From NCBI GenBank assembly GCA_014656175.1, contig BNBX01000005.1:386117-450116 (forward strand): a DNA stretch of 64,000 bases. Reading direction: 5' to 3'. How positions within the stretch are numbered: position 1 is the stretch's first letter; each line of letters opens with the position of its first letter. The notes under the pieces are model-generated. The model was not told the origin of the DNA. It saw nothing but the letters and a program-made list of their open reading frames with translations, and did no database searches. This document shows, piece by piece, positions 25,631-34,472 of the stretch. The translations under genes were made by a program, and so were the position numbers. This stretch comes from Streptomyces werraensis. GTDB lineage: Bacteria; Actinomycetota; Actinomycetes; Streptomycetales; Streptomycetaceae.

Positions 25631-25973
25631 ATTCTTCTCCTTTCGCGGAGCGAACGTAGCATCGACCCCAATTACCGGCATCTCACCCTTTGTTGTGTAT
25701 TCATGGATACGGCGTGAGAGGAGGGATGTACAGCCCGCGGCGGCCTCTGCCAGGGGTGGGTGAGGTTGCGCCGATGGAGTGACGTACTTGCACAGCCGGG
25801 GCGGCGCGGCACCGTCCCGGGCGCCTGTTCGACCTACGCGTGCGTCCGGTCGGCATCATCTGCCGCTTACCGCCCCGGCATCACTCCGTAGAAGTAAGCG
25901 CACACGAGTGAGCCCCCTGCCTTGTGGGAGGGGGCTCTTTCCATGTCCTGGGCCGTCCAGGACGAAGCGAGTT
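25631..25973. other. 343-bp gap holding the hydrolase promoter and the second 66-bp repeat
   Basis: No gene seen. The left part should carry the hydrolase promoter; 25890-25955 is the second copy of the gpm end/terminator repeat. Confidence 0.5.
25890..25955. repeat. 66-bp direct repeat, copy 2, including a terminator hairpin
   Basis: 56/66 identical, ungapped, to 19928-19993. The hairpin (AGCCCCCTGCC pairing with GGGAGGGGGCT, loop TTGT) and a T-rich end are preserved, so it can still terminate transcription. No gpm coding sequence precedes it beyond AGAAGTA. Confidence 0.75.
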
Positions 25974-26375
25974 CTATCCGTACAACCAGCTGTCGTAAGG
26001 CGCGGCGTCCACGAGGTGGTACAGCCCGAAAGAGGCAGCTCCGAGGACGAGGAGACACAGCCCCGAGCGCAGGAATATCGGCCCTATGATCGTGACCGAG
26101 TCGGCCTGCGTGGTGATGGTGCTCCAGTCCCGCAGGCGTCGGATGTCCTCCTTGCTGAGCCACCAGAAGCCGGCACCGGTCACCAGGAAGAGCGCGCCGA
26201 AGATCGCCAGGGCACTGAAGACAGCCAGGAACTCTTCTCGATCGCTGTGATCACTGATGCTCAAAGTCACCAGCACGAGCGGCACCACACCCAACAGCCC
26301 GAAGACAACGCCTCGCCGTGCGACCTCGACCGGCCGCAGTCGCGGCAGCCTCACCCCTTCTCGGTCCACAGCCAT
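25974..26375 (-). CDS. Small integral membrane protein
   Basis: 133 residues with three hydrophobic segments (GVVFGLLGVVPLVLVTLSI, ALAIFGALFLVTGAGFWWL, and LCLLVLGAASFGLYHLV). Not recognised. ATG 26375 chosen from the point where hydrophobic, well-biased coding begins; the frame further upstream is antisense to the S51 gene. It ends 18 bp past the second 66-bp repeat, against which it converges. Confidence 0.68.
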   Translation of the reverse strand: MAVDREGVRLPRLRPVEVARRGVVFGLLGVVPLVLVTLSISDHSDREEFLAVFSALAIFGALFLVTGAGFWWLSKEDIRRLRDWSTITTQADSVTIIGPIFLRSGLCLLVLGAASFGLYHLVDAAPYDSWLYG

Positions 26376-26513
26376 GGCGAGCACCCTAGCCCGCCCGGAT
26401 CGAGCAGCCGCAACGTCCCCCATGCCGCCTTGACCCTGAGTGACCCGATGAGTTCCGGCACGGTCGGGAGTCCTCAGGTGCGTCCACCTTCCGCGCGTGC
26501 ATCTGGAGGCACC

Positions 26514-27197
26514 TTGAAGCTCTTGCTCACGTCGGGCGGCGTCACGAACCCGAGCATCCGGTCGGCACTCGTGCAGCTCCTCGGCAAGCCGATCGACGAG
26601 TGCCGTGCCCTCTGCGTCCCCACGGCACAGTGGGGTCACCCGATGTGCGGTCCGGCATCGGTGCGGGGCCTCGCGGCCGCGGAGCCGTTGTGGCAGCACC
26701 TGACCGGTCTGGGCTGGGGGACGCTCGGCGTCCTCGAACTCACCGCGCTGCCCAGCATCGGCGCCGAGCGGTGGGTCCCCTGGGTCCGGGACGCCGACGT
26801 ACTGCTGGTCGACGGCGGCGACGCGACCTACCTGTGCCACTGGATGCGGGAGTCCGGGCTGGCGGATCTGCTGCCGTCGCTGCCGGACACGGTGTGGGTG
26901 GGCGTGAGCGCCGGAAGCATGGTGATGACGCCCCGGATCGGCGCGTACTTCGTCGAGTGGCCGTCCGCCCCGGACGACCGCACCCTGGGAGTCGTCGACT
27001 TCTCGATCTTCCCGCACCTGGACGCGTTCCCGCAGAACACCATGGCCGACGCGGAGAGCTGGGCCGCGGACATCGGCGTTCCGTCCTACGCCATCGACGA
27101 ACAGACGGCCGTCAAGGTCGTGGACGGCGACGTCGAGGTGATCTCCGAAGGGCGATGGAAGAGGTTCGGGTCGGAGCCCGCCCGGGCGGAACGCTGA
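26514..27197 (+). CDS. Peptidase S51 / type 1 glutamine-amidotransferase-like protein
   Basis: 227 residues. LLLTSGGVTNPSIRSAL at the start, DVLLVDGGDATYL in the middle, and the nucleophile elbow VWVGVSAGSMVM (GxSAG) near residue 130 match dipeptidase E / cyanophycinase-type S51 enzymes. TTG start with TGGAGG 6 nt ahead. It is not in an operon; a strong terminator overlaps its stop codon. Confidence 0.82.
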   Translation: MKLLLTSGGVTNPSIRSALVQLLGKPIDECRALCVPTAQWGHPMCGPASVRGLAAAEPLWQHLTGLGWGTLGVLELTALPSIGAERWVPWVRDADVLLVDGGDATYLCHWMRESGLADLLPSLPDTVWVGVSAGSMVMTPRIGAYFVEWPSAPDDRTLGVVDFSIFPHLDAFPQNTMADAESWAADIGVPSYAIDEQTAVKVVDGDVEVISEGRWKRFGSEPARAER

Positions 27198-27236
27198 CGC
27201 CTCCCACTCGCGCGTACGGCGCGGGTGGGAGGCGTC
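27196..27236. terminator. Bidirectional terminator overlapping the S51 stop codon
   Basis: 12-bp perfect arms GACGCCTCCCAC/GTGGGAGGCGTC plus inner CGCG pairing, between convergent genes. Confidence 0.85.
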
Positions 27237-27251
27237 CTCATCGCGCTCGGG

Positions 27252-29216
27252 TCACCGGGTGAACGTGAAGTACCTCCAGGCGCCGTGCGTCGTCGAGTTG
27301 ACCGAGTCGCCCGAGGAGCCGTTGACGTAGGACGAGCGGAGGCGGGCGCGGATGCCGGACTCGCCCGGCGCCTCCAGACGTACGACCGACTTGCCCTTGG
27401 TGTTCAGGGCGAAGTACTCGGCGGCCGTGTCGCGCCAGGCGCCCGCGTACCAGACCTGCACCTGGACACGCTGGGCGCGGCCCTTGTAGTAGGTCATCGT
27501 CGTGGTGAACACGGGGTCGGTGTTCTTGCGGAAGTAGTAGTACGCCTTGGAGCCGATCTTCCCCGTCCTGTAGTGCTTCGAGACGGCGGTGGAGACCCTC
27601 ACCTTGGCGTAGCCCGTGGACTTCGCGGTCTTCGAGGCGTAGCGGGCGTCGCCCGTGAACACCGCGCTGACCGTGGTGTCACGGGTCAGGGTGACGGTCG
27701 CCGACAGGTTGCCCTTGGAGTTGACCTTGCCCGTCCTCAGCAGCTTCCTGGGCTTGTCGGCGCCGAAGGGGTCCGCGTAGATCGAGACGGTGCGGTTCTT
27801 GTACGTCGTGCCGAGGTGCGCGGTGAAGGTGACCTTCTTGCCGTACGCGTACACCCTGCCGTTGTTGTTCAGGGTCAGCGAGGTCGCCTTGCGGGAGACC
27901 TCCACCGTGTCCGCGCCGGACGCCGGGGCGTGCGTGGCGTCGCCCGCCCAGGTGACCTTGTAGGTGACCTTGCCGCCGGCCGGCGGGGTGTCCGTGAAGG
28001 AGAAGCTGCCGTCCGCCTTCAGCCTGGCGGACGCCAGCGCCCTGCCCTTCGGCGACTCGACGTCGGTGCGGGTCACCGTCAGGGCCGTCCCGGCCGGGGG
28101 GAGCGTCTTCGAGGTGAGCTTGCCGGTGACGGTGAGTTTCTTGGCCCGCTCCGTCTTCGCCGGCGCCGACACCGTGAGTGCGGGCAGTTCCTTGGTGGGG
28201 TCGGTCAGGGCACGCAGGGTGTGGGTGCCGTAGGTGTTCACGGAGACGGCGAACACCCGGCTGGAGTCGGGCGCCCAGGCCAGCGCGCCGTCGACGAGGG
28301 TGTCCGCACCGCTGCTGTTGCCGGTGTTGGGGAAGTCGTACTCCCGTACCGGCACCGGGTCACCGGGCCGGTGGATGTGGACGTCGGGGTCGTACCAGGA
28401 GAAGCTGCCGCCCGCGATGCTGCCGTCGGGCGCGATGCGTACGGCGTTCGGGTAGGCCTCGATGGGATAGCCCGGCTGCTCGCTGAGGTCGGTGGCCGAG
28501 TAGGCGCCGAGGCTGTAGCCGTAGCCCTGGCCCCAGGAGGTGAGGACCTGTTTGCCGTCCGGCGTCAGGTCCAGCTGCTTCACTCCGCTGCCCATGTACG
28601 TGGTGGCGCGCAGAGCGGCTCCGTCGGCGGAGACGTCGTAGACGGCGACGTAGCTGCCGCCACCGGCGACCAGGGTGCCCGGGACTGCGGGGTCGGAGGC
28701 CAGGATGCTGCTCGCGCCGTAGAAGTCGGCGTCGCCCCGCAGGCCGAGGTGCACGACGGGCTCGGGACCGGAGACGTCCAGCGAGCCGAAGTCGGCGCCG
28801 TGGGCGAACCAGACGCGGCCGTCCACCACCTCCAGGTCGCCGGGCGCCGCGCCCACCGGGTAACTCGCCGTCTGCGTGTACGTGGTGGTGTCGACCGAGA
28901 CGATCCGGTCGGCCGTCGTCACGGCGGCGTACACCTGGCCGCCGTCGTCGGACACGGCGAGGCCGGACACCCCGGACAGACCGGTGAGCGTGGCCTTCAC
29001 GGCGCCGTTGTAGTCGGTGACGACGATCTTGCCGCCGGTCGGGTCGGAGACGTAGACCCGCTGGTGGGTCCCGTCGACGACCATGTCGCCGACCGAACTC
29101 ACCGGAAGGACCTTCGCCGAATCGGCCGCCGCCGGAGCCGCGGTGCCCCCCACCAGAGCCGCGGAACTGAGAACGACCGCGAGTGCCGTCGCGGTCGCGA
29201 TGCTGCGCCTGCGCAC
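27252..29216 (-). CDS. Secreted YncE-like beta-propeller protein with Ig-like repeats
   Basis: 654 residues. A signal peptide (RRRSIATATALAVVLSSAAL, cleavage after APAAA) leads into a seven-bladed propeller of YVTN/YncE type (VGDMVVDGTHQRVYVSDPTG, GLAVSDDGGQVYAAVTTAD) to about residue 340. Then come at least two Ig-like / bacterial surface beta-sandwich repeats (LTVTGKLTSKTLPPAGTALT, KVTFTAHLGTTYKNRTVSIY) and a final domain rich in Tyr and Trp. It is released or cell-wall associated; function unknown. GTG 29216 chosen because the signal peptide starts there. Confidence 0.8.
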   Translation of the reverse strand: MRRRSIATATALAVVLSSAALVGGTAAPAAADSAKVLPVSSVGDMVVDGTHQRVYVSDPTGGKIVVTDYNGAVKATLTGLSGVSGLAVSDDGGQVYAAVTTADRIVSVDTTTYTQTASYPVGAAPGDLEVVDGRVWFAHGADFGSLDVSGPEPVVHLGLRGDADFYGASSILASDPAVPGTLVAGGGSYVAVYDVSADGAALRATTYMGSGVKQLDLTPDGKQVLTSWGQGYGYSLGAYSATDLSEQPGYPIEAYPNAVRIAPDGSIAGGSFSWYDPDVHIHRPGDPVPVREYDFPNTGNSSGADTLVDGALAWAPDSSRVFAVSVNTYGTHTLRALTDPTKELPALTVSAPAKTERAKKLTVTGKLTSKTLPPAGTALTVTRTDVESPKGRALASARLKADGSFSFTDTPPAGGKVTYKVTWAGDATHAPASGADTVEVSRKATSLTLNNNGRVYAYGKKVTFTAHLGTTYKNRTVSIYADPFGADKPRKLLRTGKVNSKGNLSATVTLTRDTTVSAVFTGDARYASKTAKSTGYAKVRVSTAVSKHYRTGKIGSKAYYYFRKNTDPVFTTTMTYYKGRAQRVQVQVWYAGAWRDTAAEYFALNTKGKSVVRLEAPGESGIRARLRSSYVNGSSGDSVNSTTHGAWRYFTFTR

Positions 29217-29376
29217 AGGGATGAGCCCCCAAGGAAGAAGTCCGGCGCTCACCGGACATGAGGATGGAAGAGGCCGCGCGTCCCCCCTCACCCGAGACGG
29301 GTGTCGGACGCCGCCGAGGCGCAACCTATGGCATGCGACTGACAATCGGGAAACGGAATAGCCGTACCCGGCGGAG

Positions 29377-29583
29377 TCAGACGCGCGTGCGCCGCGCGCG
29401 GAGGTGGCGGGCGCCGAGGGCCGTCAGGGCGGCGAGAGTGACGAGGCCGGTGGCCAGGTTCACCACGAGGGGCGCCTGGGCGACGGACGAGACGAGGTTC
29501 GCCACGCCGCTCACGGCCACGAGGGCCCACAGAGCCGTGTGGGTCGCGGAGGTGTCGGACGCGTTGGGGTGGGTGGTCGTCAT
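29377..29583 (-). CDS. Small two-helix membrane protein
   Basis: 68 residues. A Thr-rich N-terminus is followed by two hydrophobic segments (ALWALVAVSGVANLVSSVA and LVVNLATGLVTLAALTALGA) and a basic tail. CAGGAG lies 8 nt before the ATG. Not recognised; similar small proteins are common in streptomycetes. Confidence 0.62.
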   Translation of the reverse strand: MTTTHPNASDTSATHTALWALVAVSGVANLVSSVAQAPLVVNLATGLVTLAALTALGARHLRARRTRV

Positions 29584-29710
29584 GATGCGTGCTCCTGGCG
29601 GAAGTTCGGAGGTCGGTTCCGTGGTCTCCACGCTAGGCAGCGCGACGTTCACCGTCGCCCCGGGCAGCACCCGGGTGTGCGGTACAGCAGGCTGTACTCG
29701 TCGGGCTCGA

Positions 29711-30343
29711 TCAAAGCGGCCCCAGCCGCGAGCGCTCCATGAGGTCGATCACGTAATGGACCAGTTCGACCGGCACGGTCGTGGCCGCGAAGATCCTCCG
29801 GTCGACTCCCCTCTCCGGGTCGAAGTGCCCTGCGTAAATAAGCACGGGAGTATCGACGCGGTACTGGTCCAGCTTGCGCAGCAGTTCGATGCCTGCCCGC
29901 TGGTCACCGTCCCGCGTCATGTCGCTGATGAGGACGTCGTACGACCTTCGCCGGAACAACCGCGTGGCCTCCTCAGTCGACAGGGCGAGGTCGATCTCCA
30001 TGCCGGCCTTCCGGAACAGCTCGATCAGGGCGGAGTTTCTCTCAGGGTGATCGTCGACCCAGAGCACCTTGCTTCCCTGAAGTACCTCGGCGGCGTGTTC
30101 CAGCCGGCCCAGCGCCGTGCGCTTGGCGGCCGGGGGAACGGGCGCCCGGCTCTCCTCCTGTGCTCGGTCGAGCAGTTCGGCGGCGAGTTCAACCTCGATA
30201 CCCAACGCTCGAACGGCAGTCAGACGCGGCACCATCCGCTGGATGAGCGTGGTCCGCAGAGTGAGGTAGACCGTCACCGCGAAAGCGACCCAGAGCACTG
30301 CCGGCAGCGTGCCGACGATCTTGATCCATAACGCCTCGGACAT
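29711..30343 (-). CDS. Membrane-tethered response-regulator receiver protein
   Basis: 210 residues. One N-terminal membrane helix (KIVGTLPAVLWVAFAVTVYL), a linker, and a receiver-like domain from about residue 90 (KVLWVDDHPERNSALIELFR; acceptor-type Asp in DVLISDMTRDG). The Thr after strand 4 and the Lys after strand 5 are replaced (LIYAGHFD, FAATTVPVEL), so phosphorylation chemistry may be lost or altered. No kinase is adjacent. Receiver domains are rarely membrane-anchored. ATG 30343 is preferred; an alternative in-frame start is at 30373. Confidence 0.7.
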   Translation of the reverse strand: MSEALWIKIVGTLPAVLWVAFAVTVYLTLRTTLIQRMVPRLTAVRALGIEVELAAELLDRAQEESRAPVPPAAKRTALGRLEHAAEVLQGSKVLWVDDHPERNSALIELFRKAGMEIDLALSTEEATRLFRRRSYDVLISDMTRDGDQRAGIELLRKLDQYRVDTPVLIYAGHFDPERGVDRRIFAATTVPVELVHYVIDLMERSRLGPL

Positions 30344-30484
30344 AAGCACATCATCTGAGAGCCGACGCCTCATGCGTGGTCAGTTCGGCGAATTGGCGTG
30401 CTTCGAGCGCGGACACGCGAAGTGAAACGGGTGTGCCCCCTGCCCACGGACGTGCCGTGAGCGGAGGGCACAGTGCGTGAGGGC

Positions 30485-31483
30485 TCAGCCCCGCGCCAGC
30501 AGCTCCAGCGTGTCGATGACCCGGTTGGAGAAGCCCCACTCGTTGTCGTACCAGGCGACCACCTTGATGTGGCGGCCGTCGACGCGGGTGAGGGCCGAGT
30601 CGAAGATGGACGACGCCGGGTTGCCGGTGATGTCCGAGGAGACCAGCGGGTCCTCCGAGTATTCGAGGACGCCGGCCAGCGGGCCCTCCGCGGCCGTGCG
30701 GTACGCGGCCAGCACCTCGTCGCGCGTCACGTCACGGGAGACCGTGGTGTTGAGCTCGACGATCGACCCCACCGGCACCGGCACGCGGATCGAGTCGCCG
30801 GACAGCTTGCCGTCGAGGTTCGGCAGCACCAGGCCGATCGCCTTCGCGGCGCCGGTCGTGGTCGGCACGATGTTGACCCCGGCGGCGCGGGCGCGGCGCG
30901 GGTCGCGGTGCGGGCCGTCCTGGAGGTTCTGCTCCTGCGTGTAGGCGTGCACGGTCGTCATGAACCCGTGCTCGATGCCGGCCAGGTCGTCGAGGACGGC
31001 GGCCAGCGGCGCGAGCGCGTTGGTGGTGCAGGACGCGTTGGAGACGATGGTGTGCAGCTCGGCGTCGTACGCGTCCGTGTTCACGCCGTACGCCAGGGTC
31101 ACGTCAGCGCCGTCCGAGGGCGCGCTGACCAGTACCTTCCGCGCACCCGCGTCGAGGTGGGCGCGGGCGGCCTTGGCCGAGGTGAAGCGGCCGGTGGCCT
31201 CCAGCACGATGTCGACGCCCAGGTCGGCCCAGGGCAGCTGCGCGGGTTCGCGCTCGGCCAGCACCTTGATCCGGCGGCCGTCCACGACGAGGGTGTCGCC
31301 GTCGACGCTCACCGGGCGTCCGAGACGGCCGGCGGTGCTGTCGAAGGCGAGCAGCCGGGCGAGGGCGGCCGGCTCGGTCAGGTCGTTGACGGCGACGACC
31401 TCCAGGGCGGTGTCCCGCTCCAGCAGGGCGCGCAGCACGTTGCGTCCGATGCGGCCGAATCCGTTGATGGCGATGCGAGTCAT
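30485..31483 (-). CDS. gap: Glyceraldehyde-3-phosphate dehydrogenase
   Basis: 332 residues. NAD-binding TRIAINGFGRIGRNVLRALL at the N-terminus, the catalytic Cys in VSNASCTTNALAPLA near residue 150, and VAWYDNEWGFSNRVIDTL at the end. It oxidises glyceraldehyde 3-phosphate with phosphate and NAD. GAGGAAGGGA lies before the ATG. It stands alone, not with pgk-tpi, so it is a second GAPDH rather than the glycolytic-operon copy; cofactor use was not tested. Confidence 0.93.
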   Translation of the reverse strand: MTRIAINGFGRIGRNVLRALLERDTALEVVAVNDLTEPAALARLLAFDSTAGRLGRPVSVDGDTLVVDGRRIKVLAEREPAQLPWADLGVDIVLEATGRFTSAKAARAHLDAGARKVLVSAPSDGADVTLAYGVNTDAYDAELHTIVSNASCTTNALAPLAAVLDDLAGIEHGFMTTVHAYTQEQNLQDGPHRDPRRARAAGVNIVPTTTGAAKAIGLVLPNLDGKLSGDSIRVPVPVGSIVELNTTVSRDVTRDEVLAAYRTAAEGPLAGVLEYSEDPLVSSDITGNPASSIFDSALTRVDGRHIKVVAWYDNEWGFSNRVIDTLELLARG

Positions 31484-31594
31484 GAGTGGTGTCCCTTCCT
31501 CTCGCCATCCAGACTCGCGCGCCGTCGGCGCCGCTGACAGTGGCGGGATCGCCATGGTTCACAAGGATCCTGCCAGCCCGCCGAGCAGCGCGGC

Positions 31595-32551
31595 CTACTC
31601 GCCGCGCGTGAACGTGCGCCGATACTCGCTCGGCGTCGTGCCGAGGATCCGCTGGAAGTGCAGCCGCAGGTTCGCGCCGGTGCCGAGCCCGGTGTCGGCG
31701 GCGATCTGCTCGACGCTGCGCTGCGAGCGTTCCAGCAGCTCACGGGCCAGGTCGACGCGGGCCCGCATCACCCACTGCATGGGCGTGTAGCCGGTCTCCT
31801 CCACGAAGCGCCGGGAGAACGTCCGCGGCGACACCCCCGCCTGCCGCGCCAGCACCTCCAGGGTGAGCGGATCGCCCAGCCGGTGCAGTGCCCACTCCCG
31901 CGTCGCCGCGAACCGCTCCCCCAGCGGCTCGGGCACGCTGCGCGGCACGTACTGGGCCTGTCCCCCGCTGCGGTACGGCGCCGCGACCAGCCGTCGGGCC
32001 GCGTGGTTGGACGCGGCCACCCCGAGGTCGCCGCGCAGGATGTGCAGGCACAGGTCGATCCCGGAGGCGGCGCCCGCCGAGGTGAGCACGCTGCCCTCGT
32101 CGACGAACAGCACGTTCTCGTCGACCTTGATCCGCGGATGCCGGGCCATGAGGGCGCGCGCGTAGTGCCAGTGCGTGGTGGCGCGCCGCCCGTCCAGCAG
32201 ACCGGTGGCGGCCAGCGCGAACGCGCCCGTCGAGATCGCGGCGAGCCGCGCGCCCCGCTCGTGCGCGGCGACCAGCGCGTCGACGACGGCCGGCGGCGGA
32301 TCCTCCCGGTCCGGGAAGCGGTACCCGGGCACGAAGACGATGTCGGCCCACTCCAGCGTCTCCAGGCCGTGCGAGACGGCGTACGCGAGACCGTCCCCGC
32401 CGGTCACCAGGCCGGGGGCCGCCCCGCACACCCGCACCTCGTACGGCATGCTCGCGCGGGTCGTGAAGACCTGCGCGGGGATGCCGACGTCGAGCGGCTT
32501 CGCGCCCTCGAGCACCAGGACGGCGACGCGGTGGAGGCGGGGCGGGGGCAC
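31595..32551 (-). CDS. GlxA-family regulator (DJ-1/PfpI domain + AraC HTH)
   Basis: About 318 residues. A class I amidotransferase-like DJ-1/PfpI domain (HRVAVLVLEGAKPLDVGIPAQ) covers residues 1-190, followed by an AraC/XylS double HTH (LTLEVLARQAGVSPRTFSRR and SVEQIAADTGLGTGANLRLH). These proteins usually act on a neighbouring metabolic operon. GTG 32551 is chosen because the domain begins there; GTG 32605 with GAGG ahead is an alternative. It is divergent from none; gap lies downstream on the same strand. Confidence 0.85.
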   Translation of the reverse strand: MPPPRLHRVAVLVLEGAKPLDVGIPAQVFTTRASMPYEVRVCGAAPGLVTGGDGLAYAVSHGLETLEWADIVFVPGYRFPDREDPPPAVVDALVAAHERGARLAAISTGAFALAATGLLDGRRATTHWHYARALMARHPRIKVDENVLFVDEGSVLTSAGAASGIDLCLHILRGDLGVAASNHAARRLVAAPYRSGGQAQYVPRSVPEPLGERFAATREWALHRLGDPLTLEVLARQAGVSPRTFSRRFVEETGYTPMQWVMRARVDLARELLERSQRSVEQIAADTGLGTGANLRLHFQRILGTTPSEYRRTFTRGE

Positions 32552-32620
32552 GGAAAAAGCGTACGCGGCGCACCCCCGCGGCCGTTGCCACGCGTCCGTC
32601 CTCACCTGTCCGTCCTCACG

Positions 32621-32680
32621 CGTCCGCCTTCACGGCGTCACGCCCGCCTTCACGGCGTCACGCCCGCCCTCACCGCGTCA
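32621..32680. repeat. Three 20-bp tandem repeats
   Basis: Units at 32621, 32641 and 32661 share CGYCCGCCYTCACSGCGTCA with at most three differences; degenerate flanking copies extend to about 32591 and 32698. The block lies between the GlxA gene start and the DUF2000 gene end. Confidence 0.75.
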
Positions 32681-32691
32681 CACATCCGCCC

Positions 32692-33114
32692 TCACGGATG
32701 CATCCGCGCCCCCTTCAGCGCCTTGTCCACCGCGTTGCGCGGGCCGTGGACGGCGAGGCCCACCAGGTCCAGGTCGGTGGTGCGGACGGCGCGGACGGCC
32801 GCGCGGTTGGCGTCGTCGTGGCCGGTGGCGAAGAGGTCGGAGGTGAAGACCGCGCGCGGAAGGGCGCGGGAGAGGGCGCGTTCGTGGGCCGCCCTCAGGA
32901 CCTCCTTGGCGCCCTGGAAGACCAGTACGGGCTGGCGGAACATCGGCAGGTAGGGCACGCCGTCCGCGTCCTCGTACGGCTGCCCGATCAGTTCGGGGAA
33001 CTGTGTGCCCAGGCCGCTGACCAGGAACGCGGTGACGTTGAGGCGCTGCCAGGGCTCCAGGTCCTCACGCAGCAGGACGGCGATCTTCGTGTCGAAACGG
33101 GTGCTCGTGCTCAT
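32692..33114 (-). CDS. DUF2000 family protein
   Basis: 140 residues. FDTKIAVLLREDLEPWQRLN at the start and LVGLAVHGPRNAVDKALKGA at the end are the DUF2000 hallmarks, a PTH2-like fold of unknown function. It is divergent from an AraC-type regulator with about 50 bp between the starts, a common pairing that suggests control by that regulator. ATG 33114 chosen over upstream in-frame codons which lie in the regulator gene. Confidence 0.85.
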   Translation of the reverse strand: MSTSTRFDTKIAVLLREDLEPWQRLNVTAFLVSGLGTQFPELIGQPYEDADGVPYLPMFRQPVLVFQGAKEVLRAAHERALSRALPRAVFTSDLFATGHDDANRAAVRAVRTTDLDLVGLAVHGPRNAVDKALKGARMHP

Positions 33115-33163
33115 GCCGTGAGACTGCCGTCCGGGGCCGCCGCCGGTCTTGTACGTTGTTTGC

Positions 33164-33994
33164 ATGCCTGCCCCGGCATCCCCGCCCCCGGAACCGGCGC
33201 CCGCGAGCGTCTCCGCCTGGCGGCCCTCCGTCCCCGGTGTCGTCGAGGTGTTCCACGCCCGGTTCACCGAGTACGCCTACCCGATGCACGTCCACGACGC
33301 CTGGACGCTGCTGATCGTGGATTCCGGCGCCGTGCGGTACGACCTGGACCGGCACGAGCACGGCACCCCGGACGACACGGTGACCCTGCTGCCGCCGCAC
33401 GTCCCGCACAACGGCGAGCCGGCCACGGCCGAGGGCTTCCGCAAGCGGGTGCTCTACCTGGACTCCAGCCGGCTCGGCGACGACCTCATCGGGGCCGCCG
33501 TGGACCGTCCCGATCTGCGCGATCCGCTGCTGCGCCGCCGCGTCGGGCAGGTGCACTCGGCGCTGGTGCGGCCGGGGGACGAACTGGAGGCGGAGAGCCG
33601 GCTGACGCTGATCGGGGAGCGGCTGCGGGAGCATCTGCGGTCGCGGGAGCCGGCCGCGCCCCGGCCCGACCCCGTCCTCGCGCGCCGGCTGCGGGAGTTG
33701 CTCGACGCGCGGGTGGCCGACGGGCTCACGCTGGCGGAGGCGGGCGCCGAGCTGTCCGCCCATCCCGCGCACCTGGTACGGGCGTTCAGCACCGCGTACG
33801 GCATCCCGCCGCACCAGTACCTGATGTCACGGCGGGTGGGGCGGGCCCGGCGGCTGCTGCTGGAGGGGTGGTCACCGAGCGCCGTCGCGGCCGCCGCCGG
33901 CTTCTACGACCAGGCCCATCTGACCCGGCATTTCCGCCGGCTGGTGGGGGTCACTCCGGGTCGGTACCGGACGACGGGCGCAGCAGGTGCGTGA
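33164..33994 (+). CDS. AraC-family transcriptional regulator
   Basis: 276 residues. An N-terminal cupin sensor domain (YPMHVHDAWTLLIVDSGAVR, then LLPPHVPHNGEP with His ligands) precedes the AraC double HTH (LAEAGAELSAHPAHLVRAFS and SAVAAAAGFYDQAHLTRHFR). It is divergent from the DUF2000 gene, which it probably controls. ATG 33164 is preferred over TTG 33149. Its 3' end overlaps the convergent ybjN-type gene by 44 bp. Confidence 0.87.
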   Translation: MPAPASPPPEPAPASVSAWRPSVPGVVEVFHARFTEYAYPMHVHDAWTLLIVDSGAVRYDLDRHEHGTPDDTVTLLPPHVPHNGEPATAEGFRKRVLYLDSSRLGDDLIGAAVDRPDLRDPLLRRRVGQVHSALVRPGDELEAESRLTLIGERLREHLRSREPAAPRPDPVLARRLRELLDARVADGLTLAEAGAELSAHPAHLVRAFSTAYGIPPHQYLMSRRVGRARRLLLEGWSPSAVAAAAGFYDQAHLTRHFRRLVGVTPGRYRTTGAAGA

Positions 33995-34472
33995 ACGCGT
34001 CCAGGTTGCGGGTGGACTCGCCGCGTGAGACGCGCCAGGCGTACTCCTTGCGGATCGCGGAGGCGAAACCCAGCTCCAGCAGGGTGTTGAAGCTGCCGTC
34101 GGCGGCCTCCAGGACCTGGCCGAGCAGGCGGTCGAGCTCCTCCGGGGTGATCGCGGGCAGCGGCAGGCGGCCGGTGACGTAGATGTCGCCGAGCGGGTCC
34201 ACGGCGTAACTCACGCCGAACAGCTTGAGGTTGCGCTCGAGGAGCCAGCGGTGGACGCCGGCCTCGTTCTCGTCGGGGTGGCGGATGACGAAGGCGTTGA
34301 GGGAGAGGGTGTGCCGGCCGACGATCAGGGAGACCGTCGTGGACAGCTTGCGGGTGCCGGGGAGTTTCACCACGTAGTTCCCGGGGGCCGGGCTCTCCCA
34401 CTCCAGCTCGGCGTCCTTCAGCACGCCCTCGACGATCTGTGCCGCCCGCTGCTCCGCTTCCGTGTCAGCCAT
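33951..34472 (-). CDS. YbjN-domain protein
   Basis: 173 residues of the YbjN / type III secretion chaperone-like fold ([60 protein letters not shown]). It overlaps the mshA 3' end by 8 bp, so it is cotranscribed with mshA; I recall the same order near Rv0486-Rv0487 in mycobacteria. Function unknown, cytoplasmic. Confidence 0.85.
   Translation of the reverse strand: MADTEAEQRAAQIVEGVLKDAELEWESPAPGNYVVKLPGTRKLSTTVSLIVGRHTLSLNAFVIRHPDENEAGVHRWLLERNLKLFGVSYAVDPLGDIYVTGRLPLPAITPEELDRLLGQVLEAADGSFNTLLELGFASAIRKEYAWRVSRGESTRNLDAFTHLLRPSSGTDPE

Noticed and set aside
25974..27017. A long minus-strand frame covering the small membrane protein and the S51 gene
   Set aside because: The part beyond 26375 is antisense to the S51 peptidase gene, which has its own motifs. 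The membrane protein starts at 26375.
32621..32680. A CRISPR array
   Set aside because: The units are directly adjacent with no spacers and no cas genes are near.
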